Counted from the first letter of the stretch, positions 17,091 to 26,507 are shown. The stretch: 64,000 nt of DNA from Hungatella sp. UBA3048 (GCA_002367105.1 DFCS01000016.1:80753-144752), one strand, 5' to 3'. Notes: generated by a model from the sequence alone, not told the origin. A program made the numbers and translations.

Positions 17091-17369
17091 ATAGGAAATT
17101 AAGATATTAAGACAGAATATTATTACTGAAAATAAGCTGGTTTGACCATTGTGAAGGCTCCGTCCGTTTGGAAATACGGCGGCTGTCAGAGAATATCTAA
17201 AGGAAAACGTTCTAAAGGTGCCTGTGAATACTGGTACACCTGTCTGGGAGATGTGTTTGATTCTCCAATGGTAAATTGCATTTCAACAATTCAAAAGTAT
17301 ACAACTAATTAAAGACAATCAATGAAATAACTGGTTATGGAGAAACAAGCCAGTACCGAGGTGGCAGTA
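17091..17369 (+). other. Long untranslated leader of the GGDEF-EAL gene
   Basis: About 270 nt separate the likely transcription start from the chosen start codon. Short complementary stretches exist (CCGTCCGT near 17160 with ACGGCGG near 17174; GGTGCC near 17217 with a later GGTACACC), so it could fold. I cannot match it to a known c-di-GMP riboswitch core or any other aptamer. Confidence 0.35.
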
Positions 17370-19958
17370 ATGAGAAAAAAGTATTCCAGATATATAGCCG
17401 TACAGACGGTCATTATGCTTATCATTTTCATGACGATTGTTTTCGTTCTTTTGCGTTCCCAGAAGTCAGAAGACAATTATGTTCTTTCAAGCATTGGACA
17501 ATCTGTATCCTATTCTGTTCAGCAGCATATTGCTATAACAGAAGGCGTATTAACCTCCCTTGCTTATAATTATGACATTGATGATGAAATCGATAAGCAT
17601 AAATTTGATATCTTGTCATCCAAATATATGGAGAAAAACCCGGACATCCTCTATATCCAGCATAAAGATAAGGATACGATCACAGATATGGTATATCCTG
17701 ATGCTTATGATTATACCATGGGCGCCTCCTTGCTTGAACGACCGGAGGTGGAGGAATCCCTTGAAAAATCCATTAAAAACAGGATAATAACGGTCAATGA
17801 CCCCTTTATCCTGAAAGGGACCCAGAATTTGCTGGGGCTTGTCATACGGTATCCTCTTTATAAGGACGATCAGTTTAACGGATTTTTTGTTGTGGTTTTT
17901 AACTTTAATACCTATATGGACAGGGTGATCAAAGAGGCGGTACCAAATTCCTACCACATCAGTATCTATAATAATAAAGGGAGACTCATCTGGGGGGATT
18001 CCCCCTGGATGGACAGAAATTCCTACATAGTCCAGATCCCGGTCATGGATACTTACTGGACAATGAAACTGTCAAAGGAAGGAAACAGTATCAATACCAA
18101 CGGAGCAGTCATAGGGTTTATCTCGGTGCTGGTGCTGTTCCTCATGGGGGTACTCATCTATGTGCAGATGGGGCTATTTAAAAAGGATGAAAACATCCAG
18201 CATCTTGCCAATCTTCACAAGGAACTGGAAAGGCTGAAGGAAAGCTACACCCTGGCTCTTGACAGTGCGAATGATGCGCTCTGGGAATGGAATCTCATGA
18301 CCGATGAGATTATTACTTCTGATAAATGGATTGATATTACCGGAAATGCCCCGAAGGGACATGGACTCCGGGGGATATTACAGGAAGAAACCATCCATCA
18401 GGAGGATTATCAGGCAGTGCTGGCTGAATTTGACTCTTGCTTAAAGGGAGAATCCCGGGTGTTTCACCGGGAGTACCGCATTAAAAATAAGGATGGCAGT
18501 TATACCTGGGTCTTAAACAAGGGAAAGGTATATTTTGATGGTGAAGGCCTTCCTGGCAAGCTTGCAGGTGCAGTGTCCAATATTGAAGAACGGAAGCATA
18601 GAGAATCGAAGATGGAATACATGGCATTTTATGATATGCTGACGGGATTGCCTAATAAGGTGCAGTTTATGGGTACCCTTGAGGATACGTTAAGATGCAT
18701 TGGAGAGGGGCTATGCAGATATTCCATCCTTATGATTGATCTGGATAATTTCAAGATCCACAATGATTTACTTGGACTTGATTTCTGCGACCAGCTGCTT
18801 AAGCAGGTAGGTAACCGGCTGGCAGTGATCCTGGGGCAGGAAAATATGGTAGCAAGGTTCGGCGGGGATGAGTTTTTAATTCTTATCAGGAATCATCAGG
18901 ACGTCAAAGAGGTGGAAAAAATCTGCCAGAACATTCTTAGCATCTTTGACTCGCCCTTTGCGCTGATGGAAAAGTCTGTCTATTTATCTGTCAGCATAGG
19001 TGTTGTCCATGGTCTTGAATCCGGCCAGACAGCAAATAATGTGCTTCGGAACGCTGATACGGCTCTTAACAAGGCCAAGGAAAGCGGAAAAAACCAGTAC
19101 TGCATCTACGATGCACTGATGCATGATGAAATTATCAGAAGATCCAATGTGGAGGCATGTATCAGGGAAGCCCTTGCAAAAGATAATCTTCTCATTTATT
19201 ATCAGCTGCAGCAGGATTTATCAAAGGATGAAATAAGAGGGGTGGAGGCTCTGGCAAGGCTTTATTCGGAAGAACTGGGTATGATCCTGCCCTTTGAGTT
19301 CATAGAGATTGCAGAATATACGGGATTGATTATCCCCCTTGGCAGCTGGATATTAAAAAATGCCTGTAAACAGGGAAAAGCCTGGATTGACAGCGGCAGT
19401 AAAATCGGAAGACTGTCCGTAAATATCTCCGTACATCAGCTGCGCCATGAGAATTTCTATGATCAGGTTGTGGAGATTCTAAAGGAAACACAGTTTCCGG
19501 TAAACCAGCTGGAGCTGGAAATTACGGAAAGTGTCCTCTTGGAACTTTCCCAGGACAATATCGAAATCCTTAAAAAATTACGATCCCTTGGGGTCAGCAT
19601 TGCGCTGGATGACTTTGGTACAGGGTATTCCTCCCTCAATTATTTAACGGTTCTCCCAATTGATATATTAAAAATTGACAAGTCATTTTTAAGAAGAGCT
19701 CTTGAAAGCGAGACAGAGCATCAGGTAATAAAAAGCATTACAGAGCTGGCCCACATTCTGAACTTAAAGGTGGTATGTGAAGGAGTGGAATCAGCAGAAC
19801 AAAGAGAGATTCTTAAGAAGATGGGCTGCGATTATATCCAGGGATATTATTTTGCAAAGCCTGGTGATGCAAAAAGTATTGAAAAGTGGTTTCGAAATGG
19901 ACTTAAGGTAAACTCCGGGGCCTCTGAAGAAAGTGCAGCAGCAAGCGAGGAGCTGTAA
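17370..19958 (+). CDS. Membrane PAS-GGDEF-EAL cyclic-di-GMP enzyme
   Basis: An 862-residue bifunctional protein: TM1 at about residues 8-28, an extracytoplasmic Cache-like sensor to about 240, then TM2. A PAS_3/PAC domain (ALWEWNLMTDEII ... GSYTWVLNKGKV), GGDEF and EAL domains follow. GGDEF is intact (RFGGDEF) but lacks the RxxD inhibitory site. EAL keeps VEALAR, NISVHQL, EITES, DDFGTGYSS, IDKSF and CEGVE, so both cyclase and phosphodiesterase could work. ATG 17370 has GAGGTGG 5 nt upstream; the in-frame ATG at 17337 has none. It is followed by a terminator and stands alone. Confidence 0.93.
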   Translation: MRKKYSRYIAVQTVIMLIIFMTIVFVLLRSQKSEDNYVLSSIGQSVSYSVQQHIAITEGVLTSLAYNYDIDDEIDKHKFDILSSKYMEKNPDILYIQHKDKDTITDMVYPDAYDYTMGASLLERPEVEESLEKSIKNRIITVNDPFILKGTQNLLGLVIRYPLYKDDQFNGFFVVVFNFNTYMDRVIKEAVPNSYHISIYNNKGRLIWGDSPWMDRNSYIVQIPVMDTYWTMKLSKEGNSINTNGAVIGFISVLVLFLMGVLIYVQMGLFKKDENIQHLANLHKELERLKESYTLALDSANDALWEWNLMTDEIITSDKWIDITGNAPKGHGLRGILQEETIHQEDYQAVLAEFDSCLKGESRVFHREYRIKNKDGSYTWVLNKGKVYFDGEGLPGKLAGAVSNIEERKHRESKMEYMAFYDMLTGLPNKVQFMGTLEDTLRCIGEGLCRYSILMIDLDNFKIHNDLLGLDFCDQLLKQVGNRLAVILGQENMVARFGGDEFLILIRNHQDVKEVEKICQNILSIFDSPFALMEKSVYLSVSIGVVHGLESGQTANNVLRNADTALNKAKESGKNQYCIYDALMHDEIIRRSNVEACIREALAKDNLLIYYQLQQDLSKDEIRGVEALARLYSEELGMILPFEFIEIAEYTGLIIPLGSWILKNACKQGKAWIDSGSKIGRLSVNISVHQLRHENFYDQVVEILKETQFPVNQLELEITESVLLELSQDNIEILKKLRSLGVSIALDDFGTGYSSLNYLTVLPIDILKIDKSFLRRALESETEHQVIKSITELAHILNLKVVCEGVESAEQREILKKMGCDYIQGYYFAKPGDAKSIEKWFRNGLKVNSGASEESAAASEEL

Positions 19959-20032
19959 AGCCAGGCGGAATTTTTGAAAGAACAGGCAGGCAGATACAAA
20001 CTGAACACGTAAACCTGAATAAAACAGGTATT

Positions 20033-20058
20033 AAAGGGGCCGGAAGGCCCCTTTTCCT
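20033..20058 (+). terminator. Rho-independent terminator after the GGDEF-EAL gene
   Basis: AAAGGGGCC (20033-20041) pairs with GGCCCCTTT (20046-20054) over a GGAA tetraloop, then a T-rich tail. The following 180 bp contain only the leader of the next diguanylate cyclase. Confidence 0.85.
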
Positions 20059-20238
20059 TTCCTATGCCGAGGCGGCGGCTGCAGAGAATCATACAGGGGA
20101 GGTTAAAGTCGGGAACTGCTTTGATGATTTTTTCGGATTTTGCAGAAAAATGCAAAATACTACAGAATACAGTATGAAAAAATGAGTTTATCCTATAAAA
20201 TATAAAGATAGGAATACATGATACCTGGAGGTGGGAAC

Positions 20239-21921
20239 GTGGGATTTGAATGTTTTGGATTTCATACAGATAAAGATAACTTAGATGACATGTACATCAG
20301 GGCAGTACAGGAAGAGTATACAAAAATCGATGAAAGCTGGCTTAAGCTTCATTATAAAACCTCCGTTGTCCTGGTTGTTTTTTCTTTGTTGGTTGAGATT
20401 GCAATGGGTGTGATTGTGGTCAATTCTGATATGCTGTCAACATCGGTAAACAGATATTTCATGAAATTTTTGATTATTCCCAGTGGAGTAAATTTCATTT
20501 GTATTGCAATCGAAACACTGATTATGAAATCAAAACATATTTCCCGGAAACTTAAAATTTATGCTGTTTCACTTATCTTTGTGGGAATCGGTTTTGTTCT
20601 TTTTACGGTGCACAACACATTCGCAGCAACTTACTATATTTTTGCAATTGCCATCATGCTGACTGCAATCTATGCGGACTATCGAGTAACCTGGGCTGCG
20701 GCTCTGATGAGCATTGCTTCCATTATGATTTCCGAGTTTTTCTTGAAATGGGATACAGACAAGATCAGTATTTTTGAAAATACTCACCGATTGGGGGATT
20801 TTTTGATTTCCCTTTTCGTATTGACTGGTTTTTCCATTGCCTGTATGGCTGTGATCCGGTTTGAACGCAGAAAAAACAGTACTGCCATACAAAAGGAGAT
20901 CGAACGGCAGCTTTTACAGCAGAGTGTTGATATGGATGAAATGACCGGAATATACAACCGGAAGGCATTCCGGGACAGAATGAAATATGTGGAAGATACG
21001 GCATCTGATCAGAGCTATATTCTTGCTATTGTAGATGTTGATAAATTTAAAAATATAAATGATACATGGGGTCATCACGTGGGAGACCGCTGCCTGATAG
21101 AATTTGCTAAAATCTTAAAAGAATTTCATGAAGATATGACTGCCTTTCGTTACGGCGGCGATGAGTTCTGCCTTTTGTTCCATGATAAAAGTATGGAAGA
21201 AGCGGAATCCATCTGCAGGGAGATCAAGGCCAGAGTGAATCGTCTGATTTTTGAGGATTATCCCAATCTGAAGCTGACGGCCAGCTTCGGGCTTGCGGCA
21301 ATATCAGGCCAGGTTGATTCGGTAAGGCTTTTTATTCATGCCGACTACGCCCTGTATGAAGCAAAAAGGGTTCGCAATGCCATCCGTGTCTGTTCGATTT
21401 CTGAAGCTGGAGCAGAGGCAATATTTAAATACAATAGAAAGAGCCAGGAGGTTTCAGATATGAAGGAATACGAAACTTTATTAGATAATATAAAAATTTT
21501 TGAAAAGACATATGATGTGATGCGGATTGTAGACCCTTTGAAAAAGAGGGTGATTGAAGTCAGAGGGAATGAATGTTTAACGTCAGATACCATTTGTCAT
21601 GATTACTGGGAAACAGGTCGTTTATGTGATAACTGTATTTCTATGAGAGCCTTTAATGAGGATGATACTTTCTTTAAAGTGGAATATAAAAATAACAATG
21701 CTTTTATGATTACGGCTGTTCCTGTAAAAGTAAAAGGAATTTCCTTGGTGGTAGAGCTGCTGAAAAATATTTCTAACAGCATGCTTATCGAGGAAAAGGT
21801 TGCTGACAGAGACGTTAAGATTTTAACAATAGCCGACTTTATCAGCCAGGCAGCAGTGAGGGATTCCATGGATCCAGCAGTACAGCAACAAATAGATCAA
21901 AGTATTACAAATCTTATGTAA
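20239..21921 (+). CDS. Membrane diguanylate cyclase with C-terminal Cys-rich PAS-like domain
   Basis: A 560-residue protein with about six membrane helices in residues 35-225, then a GGDEF domain (residues 230-395, RYGGDEF intact, no RxxD site). A PAS-like C-terminal domain of about 150 residues follows. Synthesis of c-di-GMP is expected. The C-terminal domain holds TICHDYWETGRLCDNC, a C-x12-C-x2-C cluster that could bind a metal, heme or Fe-S centre, after the catalytic domain rather than before it. The GTG start at 20239 has GGAGGTGGGAAC directly upstream; the in-frame ATG at 20218 lies before that site. Confidence 0.9.
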   Translation: MGFECFGFHTDKDNLDDMYIRAVQEEYTKIDESWLKLHYKTSVVLVVFSLLVEIAMGVIVVNSDMLSTSVNRYFMKFLIIPSGVNFICIAIETLIMKSKHISRKLKIYAVSLIFVGIGFVLFTVHNTFAATYYIFAIAIMLTAIYADYRVTWAAALMSIASIMISEFFLKWDTDKISIFENTHRLGDFLISLFVLTGFSIACMAVIRFERRKNSTAIQKEIERQLLQQSVDMDEMTGIYNRKAFRDRMKYVEDTASDQSYILAIVDVDKFKNINDTWGHHVGDRCLIEFAKILKEFHEDMTAFRYGGDEFCLLFHDKSMEEAESICREIKARVNRLIFEDYPNLKLTASFGLAAISGQVDSVRLFIHADYALYEAKRVRNAIRVCSISEAGAEAIFKYNRKSQEVSDMKEYETLLDNIKIFEKTYDVMRIVDPLKKRVIEVRGNECLTSDTICHDYWETGRLCDNCISMRAFNEDDTFFKVEYKNNNAFMITAVPVKVKGISLVVELLKNISNSMLIEEKVADRDVKILTIADFISQAAVRDSMDPAVQQQIDQSITNLM

Positions 21922-22126
21922 TCGGGACTTTTTTTGATAAAATCATACTTTTGGCTACTTACATGAAGATTTGAATCGAAGGAAAAAATTGTTTTAATAA
22001 TTGTCTTTAACTATTATATAGAAAATGATAGAATAAACATGTCATTCTGGTATGATTAAGCACAGATATCCTTTTTGCACAGGCTCATATAAAATACGAA
22101 AAAAAATTAAAACAGGAGGAATTATT

Positions 22127-22492
22127 ATGAAGTTTTGCTGGAGCACTTTAAACGTCAGGAATTTAGAAGAATCAATCAAATTTTATGAAGAGATCATCGG
22201 TTTGAAGGTGACCAGAAGATTTCCAGCTGGTCCTTGTACTGAAATTGCATTTTTAGGCGATGGGGAAACACAAATCGAATTGATATGCGGCGGAGACAGG
22301 GAAATTCATGTAGGAGATGATATCAGCTGGGGGTTTGAAGTGGAATCCCTTGATCAGACCCTTACTCTGGCAAAAGAAAAAGGCGTGGTTGTTGTGGGAG
22401 AGCCGGTACAACCAAATCCCCACGTGAGGTTTGCCTTTATAAAAGATCCTAATGGCATGAGAGTACAGCTTGTGGAAACTTTAGGGGAATAA
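22127..22492 (+). CDS. VOC/glyoxalase-superfamily protein
   Basis: A 121-residue VOC protein with the two-module fold: KFCWSTLNVRNLEESIKFYEE, then TQIELICGG mid-protein. FAFIKDPNGMRVQLVE at the end carries the C-terminal acidic metal ligand. It resembles lactoylglutathione-lyase-like proteins, but His is absent from the usual first ligand position (STLNV), so enzymatic activity is uncertain. ATG 22127 follows CAGGAGG; an upstream in-frame ATG at 22052 would add 25 unrelated residues. HydE starts 50 nt downstream and may be cotranscribed. Confidence 0.88.
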   Translation: MKFCWSTLNVRNLEESIKFYEEIIGLKVTRRFPAGPCTEIAFLGDGETQIELICGGDREIHVGDDISWGFEVESLDQTLTLAKEKGVVVVGEPVQPNPHVRFAFIKDPNGMRVQLVETLGE

Positions 22493-22541
22493 AAGGGAAA
22501 AACCAGGCAGCAGCGGACACTACAGAGCAAGGAGAAAGAAA

Positions 22542-23579
22542 ATGAAGCATTTGATTGATAAGCTGTATGAAACTCATAACCTGGATAAGGACGAGTTCAT
22601 CTACCTGCTGGAAAATTATGATAAAGAAGACAGTGAATATTTATTTTCCCTGGCAAGGACCTACAGCCAGGATCATTATGAGAAGGAAGTTTATATCAGG
22701 GGACTGATTGAATTTACGAATTACTGCAAAAATGACTGCTATTACTGCGGCATAAGAAGAGGCAATAAAAATGCCAGCCGGTACCGGTTAAGCAAGGAAG
22801 AGATTCTTTCCTGCTGTGAGTCCGGGTATGGACTCGGCTTTCGGACCTTTGTGCTTCAGGGTGGGGAAGACCCTGTATTTACAGATGAGGTCATGGTGGA
22901 TATTGTTAAAACCATCCGGGAGGAATATCCGGATTGTGCCATCACCCTTTCCATAGGGGAAAAAACCTATGACCAGTATTTGAAATATTATGAAGCTGGG
23001 GCAAACCGCTATCTCCTCCGCCATGAAACAGCTGATGAGGAACATTATTCCCGTCTTCATCCGGACTCCCTGTCCTTAGAAAACCGGAAGGAATGCTTAA
23101 GGAATTTAAAAAAGATCGGCTATCAGGTGGGCACTGGATTCATGGTAGGTTCTCCCTACCAGACCGCAAAGTGTCTGGCTGAAGATTTGGAGTTTATCAG
23201 AGAATTGTCTCCCCAGATGGTGGGCATTGGACCTTTTATTCCTCATAAGGATACGCCATTTGCCGATTTCCCGGCAGGAAGTGTTGACCTCACCCTGTTT
23301 CTCATAGGGATTTTAAGGCTGATGCTGCCGAATGCACTGCTGCCTTCCACCACAGCATTAGGAACCCTTGACCCCAAGGGAAGGGAAAAAGGAATCCTGT
23401 CAGGAGCCAATGTTCTGATGCCAAATTTGTCTCCTATTGGCGTCCGGAAGAAATACGAATTATATGACAACAAGATCTGTACCGGAGAGGAAGCGGCAGA
23501 ATGTAATGTCTGTCTGAGAAACCGTGTTGCCTCCATTGGTTATAATGTGGTAGAAAAAAGAGGCGATTATAAAGAATGA
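22542..23579 (+). CDS. hydE: [FeFe]-hydrogenase H-cluster radical SAM maturase HydE
   Basis: A 345-residue radical SAM enzyme. The SAM-cluster motif is CKNDCYYC with Cys62, Cys66 and Cys69. The TIM barrel shows LQGGEDP, LSIGEK and RHETADEEHY. The C-terminal cysteines (313, 321, 324) match the auxiliary cluster found in many HydE proteins. HydE helps build the diiron subcluster of [FeFe]-hydrogenase, working with HydF and HydG. Neither partner nor a hydrogenase is in this window, so the maturation genes are scattered. Its presence implies H2 metabolism and an anaerobic life. A related family, PylB, is unlikely given the C-terminal cysteines. Confidence 0.94.
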   Translation: MKHLIDKLYETHNLDKDEFIYLLENYDKEDSEYLFSLARTYSQDHYEKEVYIRGLIEFTNYCKNDCYYCGIRRGNKNASRYRLSKEEILSCCESGYGLGFRTFVLQGGEDPVFTDEVMVDIVKTIREEYPDCAITLSIGEKTYDQYLKYYEAGANRYLLRHETADEEHYSRLHPDSLSLENRKECLRNLKKIGYQVGTGFMVGSPYQTAKCLAEDLEFIRELSPQMVGIGPFIPHKDTPFADFPAGSVDLTLFLIGILRLMLPNALLPSTTALGTLDPKGREKGILSGANVLMPNLSPIGVRKKYELYDNKICTGEEAAECNVCLRNRVASIGYNVVEKRGDYKE

Positions 23580-23698
23580 GCCGGAGACGGGCTTGGTAAC
23601 GTACTTGACAGGAAGGCACGGTCCAGTCTGTGGTGAACCAGGAGGACCCTTTTCCAGGCGCGAAGGAGATATTTGATTATTATTTTCTGATTGAAATT

Positions 23699-23740
23699 AA
23701 AAACCGCTTATTATACCTGTGAAGATAATAAGCGGTTTTT
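23699..23740. terminator. Bidirectional terminator between hydE and the convergent gene
   Basis: A perfect 13-bp stem (23701-23713 with 23724-23736, AACCGCTTATTAT on the left) with a 10-nt loop ends in TTTTTTCT on the + strand. The A-rich left flank gives a U-rich tail on the other strand, serving the gene that ends at 23756. Confidence 0.86.
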
Positions 23741-23755
23741 TCTATCTCAGCAAGG

Positions 23756-24352
23756 TTAAACCAGTTGAATGCGATAAGCTGTGGACTGCGGAGGAATGCT
23801 GGCGGTCTGGAAGTTGGCATGCTCGACCCTTACCAACTGTCCGGGCCGAAGGGAGCCGAATCGAATAGGATTATTATTCCGATCCAGTATTTCTGTAGCG
23901 CGGGAAACAATAAATCTTATCTGGTCCATCTCATCATCGGGATTGCCGGTATCGAGAAAGCCATTTACAACATCCACGGAAACGATCCGATCCGTCGTTA
24001 CGCGGTACGCAGGCGTTTGCACAAATGCAACGATCCGGAAAGCCTTTGTTTGAGGGGGAATGCTCCTTGTCATGGCAGCGGAGAACTCGGCATTTATCCA
24101 CATCCCCTTCCTGACAGTGCACAGGCTGATAGAGTCGCCAAATTGATTGACTAAGATTGTGTCCCATTCGACATTCAATTGCAGGAGTTCAATATTGATC
24201 ATTTCATTCCGGCCGGGAGCGGCGTAAGAAACCAGGACATAACCAGTTCTGCTGTTGGAAGTAAAAACATCTTCTACCAGTGCATTTTCAATGCGCAGGA
24301 TGCTCCCGTCCTGGCTGATGGTGCCTCTCCTTCCTGCGGTGGTATTACTCAT
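23756..24352 (-). CDS. Unrecognised two-repeat protein
   Basis: A 198-residue protein that I cannot assign to a family. It is beta-rich, with no signal peptide or membrane segment. The two halves repeat: residues about 90-118 end in SIPPQTKAFRI and the C-terminus ends in SIPPQSTAYRI, each preceded by a (K/R)xG/PG-(M/Q) strand, so a domain of roughly 90 residues appears duplicated. Start ATG 24352 is preceded by AGGGGG, favoured over the upstream ATG at 24373. A spore-coat or cell-surface structural role is only a guess from composition. It converges on hydE. Confidence 0.75.
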   Translation of the reverse strand: MSNTTAGRRGTISQDGSILRIENALVEDVFTSNSRTGYVLVSYAAPGRNEMINIELLQLNVEWDTILVNQFGDSISLCTVRKGMWINAEFSAAMTRSIPPQTKAFRIVAFVQTPAYRVTTDRIVSVDVVNGFLDTGNPDDEMDQIRFIVSRATEILDRNNNPIRFGSLRPGQLVRVEHANFQTASIPPQSTAYRIQLV

Positions 24353-24612
24353 ATAAATCCCCCTAAATAGCATGTGAATTAATTAATATTATATGCTGAT
24401 GCTATAAAATATTACTATAGATGTGGTAAGAAGTTATAATCTTTGTTCACGGCGCGGATCCTGGGGCCGTTAAGAAAAGTTCATGAATTTTAGCAATGAT
24501 TATTGCCAGGAACAAGCGACATTTTTTCATGAATGTGATATACTGTTTTTTAAGTGTATCTTTCGAAAAGCATTGGACCGTTAATTGATTAACTGGAAAG
24601 AAGGGATTTTCC

Positions 24613-24924
24613 ATTAAAAGGTACGATAAGTTAGTCAGGGACAGGATACCTGAAGTAATAGAAGCAAAAGGTAAAAGAGCGGCATGCCGTATTCTGTCTG
24701 ATGAAGAATATATGATGAAGCTGGAAGAAAAGCTTAATGAAGAGGTAAAGGAATATTTAGAGGATAAGAGCCTGGAAGAGATGGCAGATGTGCTGGAAGT
24801 GTTATACTCTCTTTGCAGTGCCAGAGGATATACAAAGGCGGAACTGGAGGCAGAGCGGGAAAAAAAGGCGAAAGACAGGGGCGGATTTAATAACAGAATT
24901 TTTCTGGAATATGTGGACGAGTAA
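24613..24924 (+). CDS. Phosphoribosyl-ATP-pyrophosphohydrolase-like (MazG-fold) small protein, ATT start
   Basis: A 103-residue protein with the YDKLVRDRIPEVIEAKGK opening of the small all-alpha NTP pyrophosphohydrolases. EEKLNEEVKEYLEDKSLEEMADVLEVL follows as the E-x2-E...E-x2-D Mg-binding helices; these enzymes hydrolyse nucleotide triphosphates to monophosphates. No ATG, GTG or TTG exists between the in-frame TGA at 24586 and the first conserved residues. The best start is ATT 24613, preceded by AAAGAAGGGA. An ATG-only start at 24712 would delete the conserved N-terminus. The diguanylate cyclase begins 20 nt downstream. Confidence 0.78.
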   Translation: MKRYDKLVRDRIPEVIEAKGKRAACRILSDEEYMMKLEEKLNEEVKEYLEDKSLEEMADVLEVLYSLCSARGYTKAELEAEREKKAKDRGGFNNRIFLEYVDE

Positions 24925-24944
24925 ATGAAAAGTGCTTACATGAT

Positions 24945-26507
24945 ATGCAAAAGTATACATTCCAAAAAAAGGAGGAATGCGTTATCAGGCGTAAATACAC
25001 AATATTTCTATCCACAATTATCAGCATTATCTGCGCTGTCATGGTATGCTTTTATTTATTTTCCATTGCCAAGGTCGGCGATATTTATATTGAAAAGTCA
25101 GAAGAAGCAATCTATAACATTAAGAAAGATTTTCTAAAGGATACGGTCAATAACCTGATTTCCGAAATTGAATTAAGGCGGGCGGCTAAATCGTCACACA
25201 TAGAATCCTTTATATCCAGAACATCTGATATCATTAATATGAAAAAGGATCTTCCGGACTCTGAATACAATGATTTCTTTATCGGGTTTTTCCGGGATAA
25301 TCCGGATTATAATTTTTTGACCGTGATCGTATGGGATAATGCGGCAAATAAAGTAACTTATGACCCGGGAAATCTGGCAGGAACCACCTGGAAGGATACT
25401 CTTAAGGCCAATACCTCCGGTTTATCCTCTTACCGGGTTTTCGTTCACGGAGATTATTCTTTCCTCTTTGGGATCACCAAGAACTACGTGGATAATCTTG
25501 TTAAGGCGGACATTGCCAGTGTGATCCGGAATTCTAAATTTGACAGAAATTCCTACATCTGGGTGAATGAAATACAGAATTATCAGGGAGGTAAAAATTA
25601 TGCCATCCGAAGGATCCATCCCAATATGCCGGAAACAGAAGGTATCTATCTTTCAACGGATATGACTGATATCGCAGGAAATCATCCATATTTGACTGAG
25701 CTTCAGGGAATTAATAAGGATGGAGAACTGTTTTCTTCTTATTATTTCAAGGAACAAGGCAGTGATAAGGTATCCAGGAAGCTGTCATATGCCAAGCTAT
25801 ATAAAGATTACAACTGGGTGGTCGCAATGGGAGTGTATCTTGATGACCTTCAGCCTTATGTTGACCAGACGAATCAGGAAAGCAAAGTGCTGGTATCCAG
25901 GATTACCCTTCTTTTGGTTTTACTGCTCATTGTTATATTAATCGTCAGCCTGTTTTCTGTTTCCTTATTGGAAAAGATATATTACCGCCATGCGAAAAAG
26001 GCTATGGAATCTGAGCTTAACCAGGATGCCCTTACAAAGGCGGGAAGCAGGAGAAGCGGGACCAATGATTTGACCAATGCTTTTAAGGAATTTAAACGGA
26101 CAGGCTTAAGCCCTGGAATTATGATGTGCGATGTTGATCATTTTAAAGGGATCAATGATAGATATGGCCATTCCACAGGGGATATGGCTTTGGCGGAATT
26201 TGTTAATGTAATGAAGAGCACCTTAAGAAGCACGGACAAGATCATCCGTTGGGGCGGAGATGAATTTATCATCATTCTTTATGGTATGGAAGAGAAGCAT
26301 GTACTGGAATTTGGAAGCAAATTTTTGACTTCCGTATCTTCTTTGAAAATACTGGATCACCATGAGGAGATCGGGATCACCGTATCCATCGGCTTTTCTT
26401 TCTTTAAAGAAGGAGATGAAGATTTTCACGGTGCATTAATGCGGGCAGATGAGGCCCTTTATAAGTCAAAGTCAGAAGGACGGAATCAGGCCAATCTTAT
26501 TTTATAG
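24945..26507 (+). CDS. Cache-domain membrane diguanylate cyclase
   Basis: A 520-residue protein: TM1 near residues 19-41, then an extracytoplasmic Cache_2-type sensor to about 310, with the recognisable YIWVNEIQNYQGGKNYAIR and KLYKDYNWVVAMGVYLDD. TM2 (about 320-342) and a C-terminal GGDEF domain (RWGGDEF) follow. The allosteric inhibitory RxxD site (RSTD) is five residues before the GGDEF, so it should be a feedback-inhibited cyclase. The start is uncertain. ATG 24945 lacks a ribosome site, while AAGGAGG at 24969-24975 sits 8 nt before an in-frame ATC (24984). The pyrophosphohydrolase gene is just upstream and may be cotranscribed. Confidence 0.9.
   Translation: MQKYTFQKKEECVIRRKYTIFLSTIISIICAVMVCFYLFSIAKVGDIYIEKSEEAIYNIKKDFLKDTVNNLISEIELRRAAKSSHIESFISRTSDIINMKKDLPDSEYNDFFIGFFRDNPDYNFLTVIVWDNAANKVTYDPGNLAGTTWKDTLKANTSGLSSYRVFVHGDYSFLFGITKNYVDNLVKADIASVIRNSKFDRNSYIWVNEIQNYQGGKNYAIRRIHPNMPETEGIYLSTDMTDIAGNHPYLTELQGINKDGELFSSYYFKEQGSDKVSRKLSYAKLYKDYNWVVAMGVYLDDLQPYVDQTNQESKVLVSRITLLLVLLLIVILIVSLFSVSLLEKIYYRHAKKAMESELNQDALTKAGSRRSGTNDLTNAFKEFKRTGLSPGIMMCDVDHFKGINDRYGHSTGDMALAEFVNVMKSTLRSTDKIIRWGGDEFIIILYGMEEKHVLEFGSKFLTSVSSLKILDHHEEIGITVSIGFSFFKEGDEDFHGALMRADEALYKSKSEGRNQANLIL

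Noticed and set aside
17091..17369. c-di-GMP riboswitch in the leader of the GGDEF-EAL gene
   Set aside because: I could not find the conserved core of the class I or class II c-di-GMP aptamers; only short imperfect stems are visible.
23580..23698. Structured small RNA (for example SRP-like) after hydE
   Set aside because: A GGTGAACCAGG-like string is present but the other conserved SRP elements are missing or in the wrong order.
24925..25137. A 70-codon frame overlapping the start of the Cache-GGDEF gene
   Set aside because: It is the shifted reading of the cyclase N-terminus and has no conserved features. The cyclase frame shows a membrane helix and a sensor domain.
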